In this document: positions 8,769-17,187 of the stretch, one piece after another
How the letters are laid out: every line of letters begins with the position of its first letter
How positions within the stretch are numbered: the stretch's first letter is position 1
From: Scatomorpha merdavium
Lineage (GTDB): Bacteria; Bacillota; Clostridia; Oscillospirales; Oscillospiraceae
Length of the DNA: 64,000 nucleotides
Assembly (NCBI GenBank): GCA_018711415.1
Contig: DVIJ01000004.1
Location: forward strand, 1 to 64,000
Direction: 5' to 3'
The notes under the pieces: generated by a model
The model's input: the letters and a program-made list of their open reading frames with translations, nothing else
The model's database searches: none
What the model was told of the DNA's origin: nothing
Program-made: the position numbers and the translations under genes

Positions 8769-10004
8769 ATGAAATACGTCCTCATAATAGGCGACGGTAT
8801 GGCCGACGACCCGCTGGAGCAGCTGGACGGCAAGACCCCGCTGGAAGTCTGCAAAAAGCCCTTTTTCGACTCGCTCTGCGCAAAGGCGGAGCTGGGCCTG
8901 GTCAAGACCATCCCGGAGGGCTTTCCTCCCGGGAGCGACACGGCCATCATGTCCATCTTCGGCTGCGACCCGCGGAAGTATTTTTCCGGCCGCGCGCCGC
9001 TGGAGCTGGCGGCCTCGGGCGGGGTCATGCCGGAGGGCGGCGCGGCCTACCGCTGCAACATGGTGAACCTGGGCGGAGACCCCGCCGGCCCCTTTGAGGA
9101 GCGCGTCATGGTCTCGCACAGCGCGGGCTCCATAGAGGGTGAGGAGTCGGACGAGCTCGTGACCTGGCTCTTCGCGCAGCCCGAGTTCGCCGCCCTGGCG
9201 GAAGAGGCCCGGCTGACGGTCCGGCCCGGTTCGAGCTTCCGCCACCTCGCCGTGCAGGCGGAGGCGGACATAGCCGGCATCGTCCTCGCCCCGCCGCACG
9301 ACCACCTGAACGAAAAGATCGGCCCCCTGCTGCCCCGCGGCTGCGCCAACGCCGGGGTCCTGCTCGGCCTGATGCGCAAGGCGGCCCAGCTGCTGCCCGG
9401 GCATCCCGTGAACAAAAAGCGCGAAGCGGAGGGCAAGCTCCCCGCCAACTGCATCTGGTTCTGGGCCGAGGGCAAGGGCGCAAAGCTGCCGAACTTTGTG
9501 GAGCGCTTCGGCGCGGACGGCGGCGTCATCTCCGCCGTGCCGCTCTGCCACGGCATAGCCAAGCTGGTTGGTCTTGAGGCGGTGAGCGTGCCGACCGCCA
9601 CCGGCGAGTGGGATACGGATTACGAGGCCAAGACCGCCGCCGCCCTGAAAGTCCTGGAGTCGCACGACTTCGCCGCCGTCCACCTCGAGGGTCCGGACGA
9701 GGCCACGCACAACCACGACCTCGAGCACAAGATCTACAGCGTGGAGTGCCTGTCGGAGCGCGTGGCAAAGCCGCTCTGCGCCGAGCTGAGGCGCCGGGGC
9801 GAGGACTTCCGCCTGCTCATCCTCTCCGACCACCGGACCTTCATGAAAAACGGCGCGCACGGCGAAACGCCCGTGCCGTATATGATCTACGACAGCCGCG
9901 AGAACGGCCCGGCCTCCGGCCTGGGCTATACGGAAAAGAACGGGGAAGCCGGTCCCTTCCTGGAGAGCGGCACAGAGCTGATGCCCCGGCTCTTCCGGCC
10001 GTGA
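8769..10004 (+). CDS. apgM: Cofactor-independent phosphoglycerate mutase, ApgM type
   Basis: Alkaline-phosphatase-superfamily enzyme interconverting 3- and 2-phosphoglycerate without 2,3-bisphosphoglycerate. The 411-aa protein opens with VLIIGDGMADDPLEQL (metal-binding Asp), carries the nucleophile segment PPGSDTAIMSIFG, and ends with metal ligands in the ILSDHRT and GAHGETPVPYMIY segments. The ribosome-binding site GAGGAGG is 10 bases before the ATG. A bacterial subgroup of this family has been proposed to act as homoserine kinase; sequence alone does not exclude that. Its stop overlaps the ispE GTG start. Confidence 0.88.
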   Translation: MKYVLIIGDGMADDPLEQLDGKTPLEVCKKPFFDSLCAKAELGLVKTIPEGFPPGSDTAIMSIFGCDPRKYFSGRAPLELAASGGVMPEGGAAYRCNMVNLGGDPAGPFEERVMVSHSAGSIEGEESDELVTWLFAQPEFAALAEEARLTVRPGSSFRHLAVQAEADIAGIVLAPPHDHLNEKIGPLLPRGCANAGVLLGLMRKAAQLLPGHPVNKKREAEGKLPANCIWFWAEGKGAKLPNFVERFGADGGVISAVPLCHGIAKLVGLEAVSVPTATGEWDTDYEAKTAAALKVLESHDFAAVHLEGPDEATHNHDLEHKIYSVECLSERVAKPLCAELRRRGEDFRLLILSDHRTFMKNGAHGETPVPYMIYDSRENGPASGLGYTEKNGEAGPFLESGTELMPRLFRP

Positions 10005-10858
10005 GCGGGCTGAGCATCGCCGCCCGGGCAAAGCTGAACCTATCTCTGGACGTGCTGGGCAGGCGCGAGGACGGCTACCATGAGCTGAGGATGGTCATGC
10101 AGGCCGCGGAGCTGGCGGACGAAGTCTATGTCGAGCTGCGCGAGCCTGGCTTCTTCCTGGCGGAGACGAACCGGAGCTACATCCCCACGGACGAGCGCAA
10201 CGTGGCCGTGAAGGCGGCAAAGGCCTTTTTCGGCGCGGCGGGCCTGGACCACGGGGCGTACATAAGGATAGAAAAGCACATCCCGGTCTGCGCGGGCCTG
10301 GGCGGGGGCTCGTCGGACGCGGCGGCGGTGATCCGCGCTCTGAACGAGCTGTGCGGCTCCCCGCTGGAGGGCGAGGCGCTGCAGGCCGCGGCGGCGCGCG
10401 CGGGCTCGGACGTACCCTTCTGCCTGCTGGGCGGGACGGCCCTGGCCGAGGGCCGGGGCGAAGTGCTTACGGCGCTGCCGCCCCTGCCGGAGACGCCCGC
10501 CGTCATCTGCATGCCGCACTTCGGCTGCTCCACTCCGGAGCTCTTCTCCCGCCTGGACGGGCTTCGGACCCGCTGCCGCCCGGATACGAAGGGCCTCATC
10601 TCGGCCCTGGAGGCCGGGGACATCGGCGGCGTGGCCCGCAGGATGTACAACGTGTTCGAGGACGCGCTTGACCGCCGCGCCGCCCAGGCCGTGGGCGAGA
10701 TAAAACGCCTGCTGCTGGATAACGGCGCGCTCGGCGCCGTGATGAGCGGCTCGGGCTCCGCGGTCTACGGTCTCTTCCCGGACGAGGGCTCCGCCCGCGC
10801 CGCCGCCCGCGCCGCGGAATACTCCTGCCGCGAAGTGTTCCTCACAAAGACCGCCTAA
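10001..10858 (+). CDS. ispE: 4-diphosphocytidyl-2-C-methyl-D-erythritol kinase
   Basis: ATP-dependent kinase of the methylerythritol phosphate route to isoprenoids, GHMP kinase family. It is 285 aa from a GTG start at 10001 that overlaps the apgM stop by 4 bases (GTGA). Visible motifs are the N-terminal ARAKLNLSLDVLGRREDGYH, the ATP-binding PVCAGLGGGSSDAAAVIRAL and the C-terminal GAVMSGSGSAVYGLF. Length equals the usual 280-290 aa. Pairing with a phosphoglycerate mutase homologue is not obviously functional; the overlap suggests coupled translation. Confidence 0.95.
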   Translation: MSGLSIAARAKLNLSLDVLGRREDGYHELRMVMQAAELADEVYVELREPGFFLAETNRSYIPTDERNVAVKAAKAFFGAAGLDHGAYIRIEKHIPVCAGLGGGSSDAAAVIRALNELCGSPLEGEALQAAAARAGSDVPFCLLGGTALAEGRGEVLTALPPLPETPAVICMPHFGCSTPELFSRLDGLRTRCRPDTKGLISALEAGDIGGVARRMYNVFEDALDRRAAQAVGEIKRLLLDNGALGAVMSGSGSAVYGLFPDEGSARAAARAAEYSCREVFLTKTA

Positions 10859-10863
10859 AGCGA

Positions 10864-11016
10864 CTTGTCTGAGAAGGCGGAGCCTTCTCAGACAAGGGGG
10901 TTTGCGCTGCGCTGCGCGCCTCGCTTTGCTCGACGCTCGCTCCGCGAGAAGTATTTTTGGCGACGTACACGCCGTCAAAAATGATTGCAATTTATTTCGC
11001 GGCTGCGGCCGCGAAA
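10864..11016. repeat. Cluster of palindromes in the ispE downstream region
   Basis: Three inverted repeats follow ispE. A perfect 14-bp stem (CTTGTCTGAGAAGG) with a 5-base loop spans 10864-10896. An imperfect 14-bp palindrome beginning ATTTTTGGCG spans about 10952-10981. A perfect 9-bp stem TTTCGCGGC with a TGCG loop spans 10995-11016. None is followed by a real T-run. The segment codes for nothing credible and looks like a dispersed intergenic repeat, although no second copy is seen in this window. Confidence 0.6.
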
Positions 11017-11041
11017 CTCTGCGAGGCTTGGAGAAAGACTG

Positions 11042-11072
11042 AGCCCCGGTTCCTTTTGGGACCGGGGCTTTG
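11042..11072. terminator. Probable intrinsic terminator between convergent ispE and SGNH gene
   Basis: A 12-bp stem (AGCCCCGGTTCC, one G-T pair) with loop TTTT spans 11042-11069. The T-run is short on both strands, so termination efficiency is uncertain. Confidence 0.55.
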
Positions 11073-11073
11073 C

Positions 11074-11874
11074 CTATCTGTATGCGTGGGTGCGGATGTA
11101 GTCCAGGACCAGGCCGTGCGCCTCGGAGTTGAGGTGGTAGCCGTCTCCGATGTGCAGGTCCTCGGGCAGGCTGCCGTCCTCACCCCGGACCGCCGCGGCG
11201 AGGTCTATGTAGCGCAGGCCCTCCGCCTCGGCTATCTCATATATCCAGGCGCTGGCCGCGGCGAGCTTGTCGTTGTTGATGTCGCCCTGGTATGGGTAGC
11301 TCTCCGCCACGGGGAAGAGCGAGGCGCACATTATCTTCGTCTCCGGGCAGGCCTCGCCCAGGGCGCGGACCAGGGCGGTGTATTCTTCTTTGAAATACTC
11401 CTCGTCCATGAAGGAAACACCGTTCTCGCCCAGGTTCACGATGAGGTATTCCGGCCGTTTTAGCGCCATGGCCTCCGTGACGGACATCTCCTCCCAGGTC
11501 TCGGGGTAGACGATCTTGTCCACGCTCCAGCGGTTGAGGGTGAGCGTCCCGCTCATGGGCGTCCAGACCTGGGTGGTGTTGTAGCCGCCGGGGAGCAGCT
11601 CCTGGAGGCGCAGGCCGTTTGTGTTGCTGTCTCCGTAAAAGACGATGGCGTCCTGGTACTCCTGGCCCATGTCCTCCGTCTCACCCAGGAGGGTGGGCGG
11701 CGGCGTGGGCTCGGGCGTGGGCGAGGGCGTCGGTTCCGGGGTCGGCTCCGGCGTGGGTGCGGGCGTGACTGCCGGGCTCGGGGTCGCGGGCGGGGTCTCC
11801 GCCGGACCGGACGCGGCGCAGGCGGAGAGGAGCAGGCAGGCGGCGGCCAGCGCCGCGAGCGCGGCCCGTCTCAT
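11074..11874 (-). CDS. SGNH/GDSL hydrolase lipoprotein
   Basis: Predicted extracellular, membrane-anchored SGNH-fold hydrolase (esterase or deacetylase type; substrate unknown). The 266-aa protein starts with a lipoprotein signal peptide ending LLLSAC (lipidated Cys19), followed by a Pro/Thr/Glu spacer (TPEPTPEPTPSPTPEP), which suits a wall-spanning linker. The SGNH blocks are FYGDSNTNG (nucleophile Ser), VNLGENGV (Asn) and DGYHLNSEAH (Asp and His). The ATG overlaps the permease stop by 4 bases, so it is the third gene of an ATPase-permease-hydrolase operon. A role in modifying an exported or surface molecule is inference. Confidence 0.85.
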   Translation of the reverse strand: MRRAALAALAAACLLLSACAASGPAETPPATPSPAVTPAPTPEPTPEPTPSPTPEPTPPPTLLGETEDMGQEYQDAIVFYGDSNTNGLRLQELLPGGYNTTQVWTPMSGTLTLNRWSVDKIVYPETWEEMSVTEAMALKRPEYLIVNLGENGVSFMDEEYFKEEYTALVRALGEACPETKIMCASLFPVAESYPYQGDINNDKLAAASAWIYEIAEAEGLRYIDLAAAVRGEDGSLPEDLHIGDGYHLNSEAHGLVLDYIRTHAYR

Positions 11875-12689
11875 TCCAGGTCCAGCCGCCGGCCCAGCAG
11901 ATAGGCCGTGGCCGCGTAGAGCAGGACGCAATAGGCGGCGTTCAGGACGATCCCGCCTATCAGGAGTGAATGTCCGAACTGGGCCAGCCGCCCCAGCGTC
12001 GGGATGGAGACGAAGGCGCTCAGCCTGTATCCGGTGGCGAGGGTGAGGAGCATGGTTAGCAGCTGCGAGGCGAGTCCCAGGGCCAGGAAGATCCCTAGCG
12101 AGGCCAGGAGCTTGTGTCTGGAGAGCGTATGCCCCGCGGCCAGGGAGGCGAAAAACAGCAGGCAGCTCGAGAGCGTCCCCAGCAGGAGCAGCAGCAAAAA
12201 CTCGAGCAGGACCGCGGCGAGCTCCGCCGCGCCGATGCCGTAGGCCGCGCTGAGTCGGAGCGCCAGGGCGCGCAGCTCGGAGAGCACCTGAGCCCACACC
12301 TCCGCCCGGAAAGCCACGGCAAAGAGGCAGCCGTAGATGCAGGCCCCCGTCAGCAGGAACCAGGCCGCCGCGGCGATGAGCTTGGAGCAGAGAAGCCCGT
12401 GTATGCTGACGGGCAGGCTGTGCGTGAGGTAGCCCTCCTGCGAAAGCATACTGCGGTAGAAGCGGTAGACGATGACTACGAGCGTCACCACCGCCAGCGC
12501 GATGACGGCGAGGAAAAACAGCACGACGAAGATCGCGGAGACCGCCACGGCGACTCTGCCCGTGCGCTCTGCGCCGAGTCCGCGTATGCACAGGCCCGCC
12601 GCCGCGCTCATGACGAAGAGCAGGACGATGAGCGGCAGGATGTAGCGCGCGGTGGCGGCGAATTCGTATTTGAGCAGCTTTTTCAGCAT
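11871..12689 (-). CDS. ABC exporter permease (ABC-2 type)
   Basis: The 272-aa membrane protein has about six hydrophobic segments: around residues 15-35, 48-75, 100-125, 155-185, 195-220 and 240-265. N-terminal LLKYEFAATARYILPLIVLL is typical of Firmicute ABC-2 permeases that act with a separate ATPase. It overlaps the ATPase gene by 7 bases upstream and the lipoprotein gene by 4 downstream. The substrate cannot be told; related two-gene exporters often handle peptides, lipids or envelope stress. Confidence 0.85.
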   Translation of the reverse strand: MLKKLLKYEFAATARYILPLIVLLFVMSAAAGLCIRGLGAERTGRVAVAVSAIFVVLFFLAVIALAVVTLVVIVYRFYRSMLSQEGYLTHSLPVSIHGLLCSKLIAAAAWFLLTGACIYGCLFAVAFRAEVWAQVLSELRALALRLSAAYGIGAAELAAVLLEFLLLLLLGTLSSCLLFFASLAAGHTLSRHKLLASLGIFLALGLASQLLTMLLTLATGYRLSAFVSIPTLGRLAQFGHSLLIGGIVLNAAYCVLLYAATAYLLGRRLDLE

Positions 12690-13378
12690 CGAAACACCTC
12701 CCGGAACAGGGCGTCGAGGCTCATGCCGCGCTCGCGGCGGAGCTGTTCCGCGGGGCCGGCCATGACCAGTCTGCCCCCGCCGAGGAAGGCCGCGTCGTCG
12801 AGGGCGGGCTCGAGCTCGGCTATCATGTGGGTGGAGATCAGCACGGCGGCGCCCGGGGCGCGTCCGGCGAGTATGGTCTCGAGTATATAATCCCTTGCAG
12901 CCGGGTCCACCCCGCCGAAGGGCTCATCCAGCAGGTAGAGCTTTGCGGCGCGGCTCATGGCCAGCGCCAGCCGGGCCTTCTGCCGCTCGCCCTTGGAGAG
13001 GCTGCGCACCCTCGCCCGAGTATCGAGGCCCAGGCGGCGCAGGTGTTCCTCCGCCGCGGCGCGGTCAAAGTCCGCAAAGAAGTCGGCAAAATAGTCCAGC
13101 AGCCGGTGCAGGCGCATCCAGTCGGGCAGGTCCTGCCGCTCCGGCATGTAGGAGACCAGGGCCTTGGTCCCGCGTCCCGGCGCCTCGCCGCAGACCCGCA
13201 CCGCGCCCCGCTCCGGCCTTATCAGCCCGGCGATCAGCTTTATGAGGGTTGTCTTTCCGCTGCCGTTCGGACCCAGAAGACCCAGAACTCGGCCCTCCTC
13301 CAGCCCTAGCGTCAGCCCCTCGAGGGCGAAGCCCCCTCCGTAGCTCTTGCCGAGCTCTACACATTCCAGTACCGGCAT
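12683..13378 (-). CDS. ABC exporter ATP-binding protein
   Basis: The 231-aa ATPase has Walker A GPNGSGKT at residues 36-43, the signature LSKGERQKARLAL, Walker B LYLLDEPFGGVDP and the switch histidine in ISTHM. It powers the permease encoded next. GGAGGTGAG lies 5 bases before the ATG. Many exporters of this size class are preceded by a GntR regulator gene; none is present here. Confidence 0.93.
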   Translation of the reverse strand: MPVLECVELGKSYGGGFALEGLTLGLEEGRVLGLLGPNGSGKTTLIKLIAGLIRPERGAVRVCGEAPGRGTKALVSYMPERQDLPDWMRLHRLLDYFADFFADFDRAAAEEHLRRLGLDTRARVRSLSKGERQKARLALAMSRAAKLYLLDEPFGGVDPAARDYILETILAGRAPGAAVLISTHMIAELEPALDDAAFLGGGRLVMAGPAEQLRRERGMSLDALFREVFRC

Positions 13379-13401
13379 CGTCTCACCTCCGTTTACACTC
13401 T

Positions 13402-13431
13402 ACAATAACATCGCTCGCAAAACAATGTCAA
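13402..13431 (-). promoter_or_regulatory. Predicted sigma-A promoter of the ABC-SGNH operon
   Basis: Minus strand: consensus -35 TTGACA (13431-13426), 18-base spacer, -10 TATTGT (13407-13402), 24 bases upstream of the ATPase start. Confidence 0.65.
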
Positions 13432-13465
13432 TCGCCAAAAAGCGCGGTCCTTCTCCCTGCGGACG

Positions 13466-13507
13466 AAAAAGGCCCCCGCAGGGTCCCGGGAGGGACCGTG
13501 CGGGGGC
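13466..13507 (-). terminator. Intrinsic terminator of ppdK
   Basis: On the minus strand GCCCCCGCA...TGCGGGGGC encloses GGTCCC/GGGACC, then CTTTTTCG. The stem lies at 13507-13472 and the T-run at 13470-13466, 24 bases past the ppdK stop. Confidence 0.85.
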
Positions 13508-13530
13508 GCTGCTGTTATTGGGTGAAAAAC

Positions 13531-16158
13531 TCAGTCGCGGGGGGTCTTGATCTGCGCCTGAGCAGCGGCCATGCGGGCGATAGGCACGCGGAAGGGGCTG
13601 CAGGAGACGTAGTCGAGGCCGACACGGTGGCAGAACTCAACGCTGGAGGGCTCGCCGCCGTGCTCGCCGCAGATGCCGAGGTGGATGTCCGGGCGGGTGC
13701 TGCGGCCCAGCTTGCAGGCCATGTCGACCAGCTTGCCGACGCCGACCTGGTCGATGCGCTCGAAGGGGTCGTTGTCGAAGATCTGCTTCTCGTAGTAGCT
13801 GGGCAGGAAGCTGCCGGCGTCGTCACGAGAGAAGCCGAAGGTCATCTGGGTGAGGTCGTTGGTGCCGAAGGAGAAGAACTCGGCCTCTTTGGCGATCTCG
13901 TCGGCGGTGAGGGCCGCACGCGGGATCTCGATCATGGTGCCGACCAGGTACTTGAGGTCGCTGTTCTTCTCGGCCTTGACCTTCTCAGCGGTGGCCTTCA
14001 CGATGTTGGAGACATACTTGAGCTCCTTGAACTCGCAGGTCAGCGGGATCATGATCTCGGGGACGATGTCGTAGCCGCACTCGGCCTTGACGTTGATGGC
14101 GGCCTCGATGATGGCGCGGGTCTGCATCTCAGCGATCTCGGGGTACTTGACGGGCAGACGGCAGCCGCGGAAGCCCATCATGGGGTTGTTCTCGTGCAGG
14201 CTGAGGATGGTGCCCTTGACGTAGTCGAAGGTGAGACCCATCTCGTCGGCCAGGGCCTTGATGTCCTCGTCGGCGGTGGGCAGGAACTCGTGCAGGGGGG
14301 GATCCAGCAGGCGGATGGTGACCGGGCGGCCTTCCATGGCCTTGAAGATACCCTCGAAGTCGCCGCGCTGCATGGGCAGCAGCTTGGCCAGGGCGGCGGC
14401 GCGGTGCTCGACGTCGGTGGAGAGGATCATCTCACGCATGGCCGGGATACGGTCGGCGTCGAAGAACATGTGCTCGGTACGGGTGAGGCCGATGCCCTCG
14501 GCGCCCAGACGCACGGCGTTGGCGGCGTCACGCGGGGTGTCGGCGTTGGTGCGGACATTGAGCTTGCGGATGCTGTCCGCCCAGCCCATGACGACGGCGA
14601 AGTCGCCGCTTATCGTGGCGTCGACGGTGGGGATGGCGCCGACATAGACGTTGCCGGTGTTGCCGTCGATGCTCATGACCTCGCCCTCATTGACGCGGAT
14701 GTCGCCGATGGTGAGGTACTTCTCATCTTCGTAGATGCGGAGCGCGCCGCAGCCGGCGACGCAGCAGGCGCCCATGCCGCGGGCGACGACAGCCGCGTGA
14801 GAGGTACGGCCGCCGGTAGCGGTCAGGATGCCCTTGGCAGCGGCCATGCCCTCGATGTCCTCGGGGCTGGTGAAGCTGCGGACCAGCAGGGTGGGGCCGT
14901 TCTTGGCGTGCTTCTTCACGTCCTCAGCGGTGAAGTACACAGCGCCGCAGCCGGCGCCGGGGCTGGCGGCCAGGCCGGTGGCGACGGGCTTCGCCTTCTT
15001 GAGGGCGGCCTCGTCGAAGCGCGGGTGCAGCAGGGCGTTTATCGAGTTGGGGTCTATCTTGAGCAGCGCCTCTTCCTTGGTGCAGAGGCCCTCGTTCACC
15101 ATGTCGACGGCGACCTTGAGGGCGGCCTGGGCGGTGCGCTTGCCGTTGCGGGTCTGGAGCATGTAGAGCTTGCCCTGCTCTATGGTGAACTCCATGTCCT
15201 GCATGTCCTTGTAGTGGCGCTCGAGGTTCTTCGCGACGGCGGCGAACTGGTCGTAGGCCGCGGCGTTGGTCTCGTGGAGCTGGTCTATGGTCTGGGGGGT
15301 GCGGATGCCGGCGACGACGTCCTCGCCCTGGGCGTTCATGAGGAACTCGCCGTAGAGCTTGTTCTCGCCGGTGGCGGGGTCACGGGAGAAAGCGACGCCG
15401 GTGCCGCAGTCGTCGCCCATGTTGCCGAAGACCATCATCTGGACGTTGACGGCGGTGCCCCAGGAGCTGGGGATGTCGTTCATGCGGCGGTAGGCGATGG
15501 CGCGGTCGTTCATCCAGGAGCCGAACACGGCGCGGACGGCGGCCATGAGCTGGACCTTCGGGTCGGTCGGGAACTCTTCGCCGGCGAGCTCTTTGTAGAG
15601 GACCTTGAAGCGCTTCACCATCTCCTGCATATCCTCGGCGGTGAGGCCGGCGTCGGTCTCGACGCCGCGCTTTTCCTTGAGCTCGTCCATGATGGCCTCG
15701 AACTTGAGACGGTCATAGCCCATGGCGACGTCGGAGAACATCATGATGAAGCGGCGGTAGCTGTCGTAGGCCCAGCGGACGTTTCCGCTCTTGGCGGCCA
15801 GGGTGGCGGCGACGTCGTCGTTGATGCCGAGGTTCAGGATGGTGTCCATCATGCCGGGCATGGAGGCGCGGGCGCCGGAACGGACGGAGACCAGCAGCGG
15901 GTTTTCCTTGTCGCCGAACTTCTTGCCGACGAGAGCTTCCATCTTGGCCAGGTACTCAAAGATCTCGGCTTCGATCTCGGGGGCGATCTTCTCGCCGTCC
16001 TCATAGTAGCGGGTGCAGGCCTCAGTGCTTATCGTGAAGCCCTGGGGGACCGGCATTCCGATATTGGTCATCTCGGCCAGGTTAGCGCCCTTGCCGCCCA
16101 GCAGCTCGCGCATATTGGCGTTGCCTTCGGAAAACAGGTAAACGTACTTTTTGCTCAT
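13531..16158 (-). CDS. ppdK: Pyruvate, phosphate dikinase
   Basis: Interconverts pyruvate, ATP and phosphate with PEP, AMP and pyrophosphate, running glycolytically or gluconeogenically in anaerobes. It is 875 aa, the typical length. The N-terminal ATP-grasp domain begins YVYLFSEGNANMRELLGGKG; the phosphohistidine domain carries GGRTSHAAVVARGMG with His454 as the phosphorylated residue; the C-terminal PEP/pyruvate barrel has EIMIPLTC and GICGEHGGEPSS with the expected catalytic Cys. It is a single-gene unit with its own promoter and terminator; no regulatory kinase gene lies beside it. Confidence 0.98.
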   Translation of the reverse strand: MSKKYVYLFSEGNANMRELLGGKGANLAEMTNIGMPVPQGFTISTEACTRYYEDGEKIAPEIEAEIFEYLAKMEALVGKKFGDKENPLLVSVRSGARASMPGMMDTILNLGINDDVAATLAAKSGNVRWAYDSYRRFIMMFSDVAMGYDRLKFEAIMDELKEKRGVETDAGLTAEDMQEMVKRFKVLYKELAGEEFPTDPKVQLMAAVRAVFGSWMNDRAIAYRRMNDIPSSWGTAVNVQMMVFGNMGDDCGTGVAFSRDPATGENKLYGEFLMNAQGEDVVAGIRTPQTIDQLHETNAAAYDQFAAVAKNLERHYKDMQDMEFTIEQGKLYMLQTRNGKRTAQAALKVAVDMVNEGLCTKEEALLKIDPNSINALLHPRFDEAALKKAKPVATGLAASPGAGCGAVYFTAEDVKKHAKNGPTLLVRSFTSPEDIEGMAAAKGILTATGGRTSHAAVVARGMGACCVAGCGALRIYEDEKYLTIGDIRVNEGEVMSIDGNTGNVYVGAIPTVDATISGDFAVVMGWADSIRKLNVRTNADTPRDAANAVRLGAEGIGLTRTEHMFFDADRIPAMREMILSTDVEHRAAALAKLLPMQRGDFEGIFKAMEGRPVTIRLLDPPLHEFLPTADEDIKALADEMGLTFDYVKGTILSLHENNPMMGFRGCRLPVKYPEIAEMQTRAIIEAAINVKAECGYDIVPEIMIPLTCEFKELKYVSNIVKATAEKVKAEKNSDLKYLVGTMIEIPRAALTADEIAKEAEFFSFGTNDLTQMTFGFSRDDAGSFLPSYYEKQIFDNDPFERIDQVGVGKLVDMACKLGRSTRPDIHLGICGEHGGEPSSVEFCHRVGLDYVSCSPFRVPIARMAAAQAQIKTPRD

Positions 16159-16245
16159 CCTTCAACGTCCTTTCAGATTTATATGAAGATTTTACCTTAA
16201 CGAACTGTTTTGACACGATTCAGACGTATCATACAACCCGTGGAA

Positions 16246-16274
16246 AGTATACCATCATTCTCCGCGCAGTTCAA
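16246..16274 (-). promoter_or_regulatory. Predicted strong promoter of ppdK
   Basis: Minus strand: -35 TTGAAC (16274-16269), 17-base spacer, extended -10 TGGTATACT (-10 at 16251-16246). The implied 5' leader is about 80 bases. Confidence 0.75.
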
Positions 16275-16317
16275 GTAGAATATTCCTATATTTTTGCCTG
16301 TTCTTTCGGTGTTTTTG

Positions 16318-17187
16318 TTAAGATTCCGGCCTCAGCGCGCAGATGGCGTCCGCGAGGCGGGCATAGTCCGCGCAGGAGAGCGTCTCGCCCCTGGCGCCCG
16401 GGTCCAGGCCGGCGCGCTCGAGCGCTTCGTCGAGCAGGGGCTTATACTCGCCCAGCCCCGCGCCGAGCGCATTTTTGAGCGTTTTGCGCCTCTGTGCGAA
16501 GGCCGCCTTCACGCAGCGGAACATAAGCGCCTCGTCCCGCACGGGGCAGGGCTTTTCCGCTCTCAGCCTGAGCCGCACGACGCTGGAGGTCACCTTCGGC
16601 CGCGGCATGAAGCACTCGGGCGGCACGTCGAAGAGCCGCTCGGCCTCGCAGTGCCAGTTCAGATACAGGGAAAAGGCCCCGTAATCCGGCGTCCCCGGCG
16701 CGGCGGTCAGGCGCAGCGCCACCTCGCGCTGTATCATCACCGTTATCTGCTCGAATATCCCCGCGTCTATGAACTTTGCCAAAAGCGGCGTCGTGACGTT
16801 GTAGGGCAGGTTCGCACAGACCCGGTAACGCATACCCGGGCATTTTTCGCGCAGGAGCGCGGCGAGGTCTGTTTTGAGCGCGTCGCCCTGGACCACCTCG
16901 GCGTTCGGGCATCCGGCGAGCGTCTCGGCCAGGACGGGGAGCAGGCCCCGGTCCAGCTCGACTGCCAGGACCCGCTCCGCCCTCTGGGCGAGCTCGGACG
17001 TGAGACAGCCGACTCCTGGGCCGACCTCCAGGACGGCGAGGCCCTCTCCCCCGCCCTCGCAGCCGGCCTCGGCTATGCGCCGGGGGACCGAGGGCTCTAT
17101 GAGGAAGTTCTGGCCCAGGCCCTTGGAAAAGCGCAGGCCGTGCCGCTCCATGAGCGCCTTTATCTCGTTCGGGCTGGTCAGACGCAC
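16318..17187 (-). CDS. rsmA: 16S rRNA (adenine1518/1519-N6)-dimethyltransferase
   Basis: KsgA-type enzyme dimethylating two adjacent adenosines in the 3' terminal helix of 16S rRNA during 30S maturation. The 289-aa protein has GLRFSKGLGQNFLIEP near the start, the SAM motif VLEVGPGVGCLT, acidic VLAVELDRG, motif IV ANLPYNVTTPLL and the basic C-terminal RRKTLKNAL. Its start overlaps the end of coaW by 10 bases, suggesting coupled translation at the end of the ylxM-ffh operon. Confidence 0.97.
   Translation of the reverse strand: MRLTSPNEIKALMERHGLRFSKGLGQNFLIEPSVPRRIAEAGCEGGGEGLAVLEVGPGVGCLTSELAQRAERVLAVELDRGLLPVLAETLAGCPNAEVVQGDALKTDLAALLREKCPGMRYRVCANLPYNVTTPLLAKFIDAGIFEQITVMIQREVALRLTAAPGTPDYGAFSLYLNWHCEAERLFDVPPECFMPRPKVTSSVVRLRLRAEKPCPVRDEALMFRCVKAAFAQRRKTLKNALGAGLGEYKPLLDEALERAGLDPGARGETLSCADYARLADAICALRPES

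Noticed and set aside
9608..10000. N-terminal extension of ispE into apgM
   Set aside because: The frame is open by chance; residues are Arg/Pro-rich shadow sequence, while GTG 10001 gives the family start and length.
10040..10990. 316-codon minus-strand frame across ispE and the palindromes
   Set aside because: It is antisense to ispE and its start lies in the palindromic repeat; no motif.
13249..16200. 983-codon open frame on the plus strand opposite ppdK
   Set aside because: It mirrors ppdK codon structure, has no ribosome-binding site or recognisable motif, and is an artefact of GC-rich codon use. ppdK is certain.
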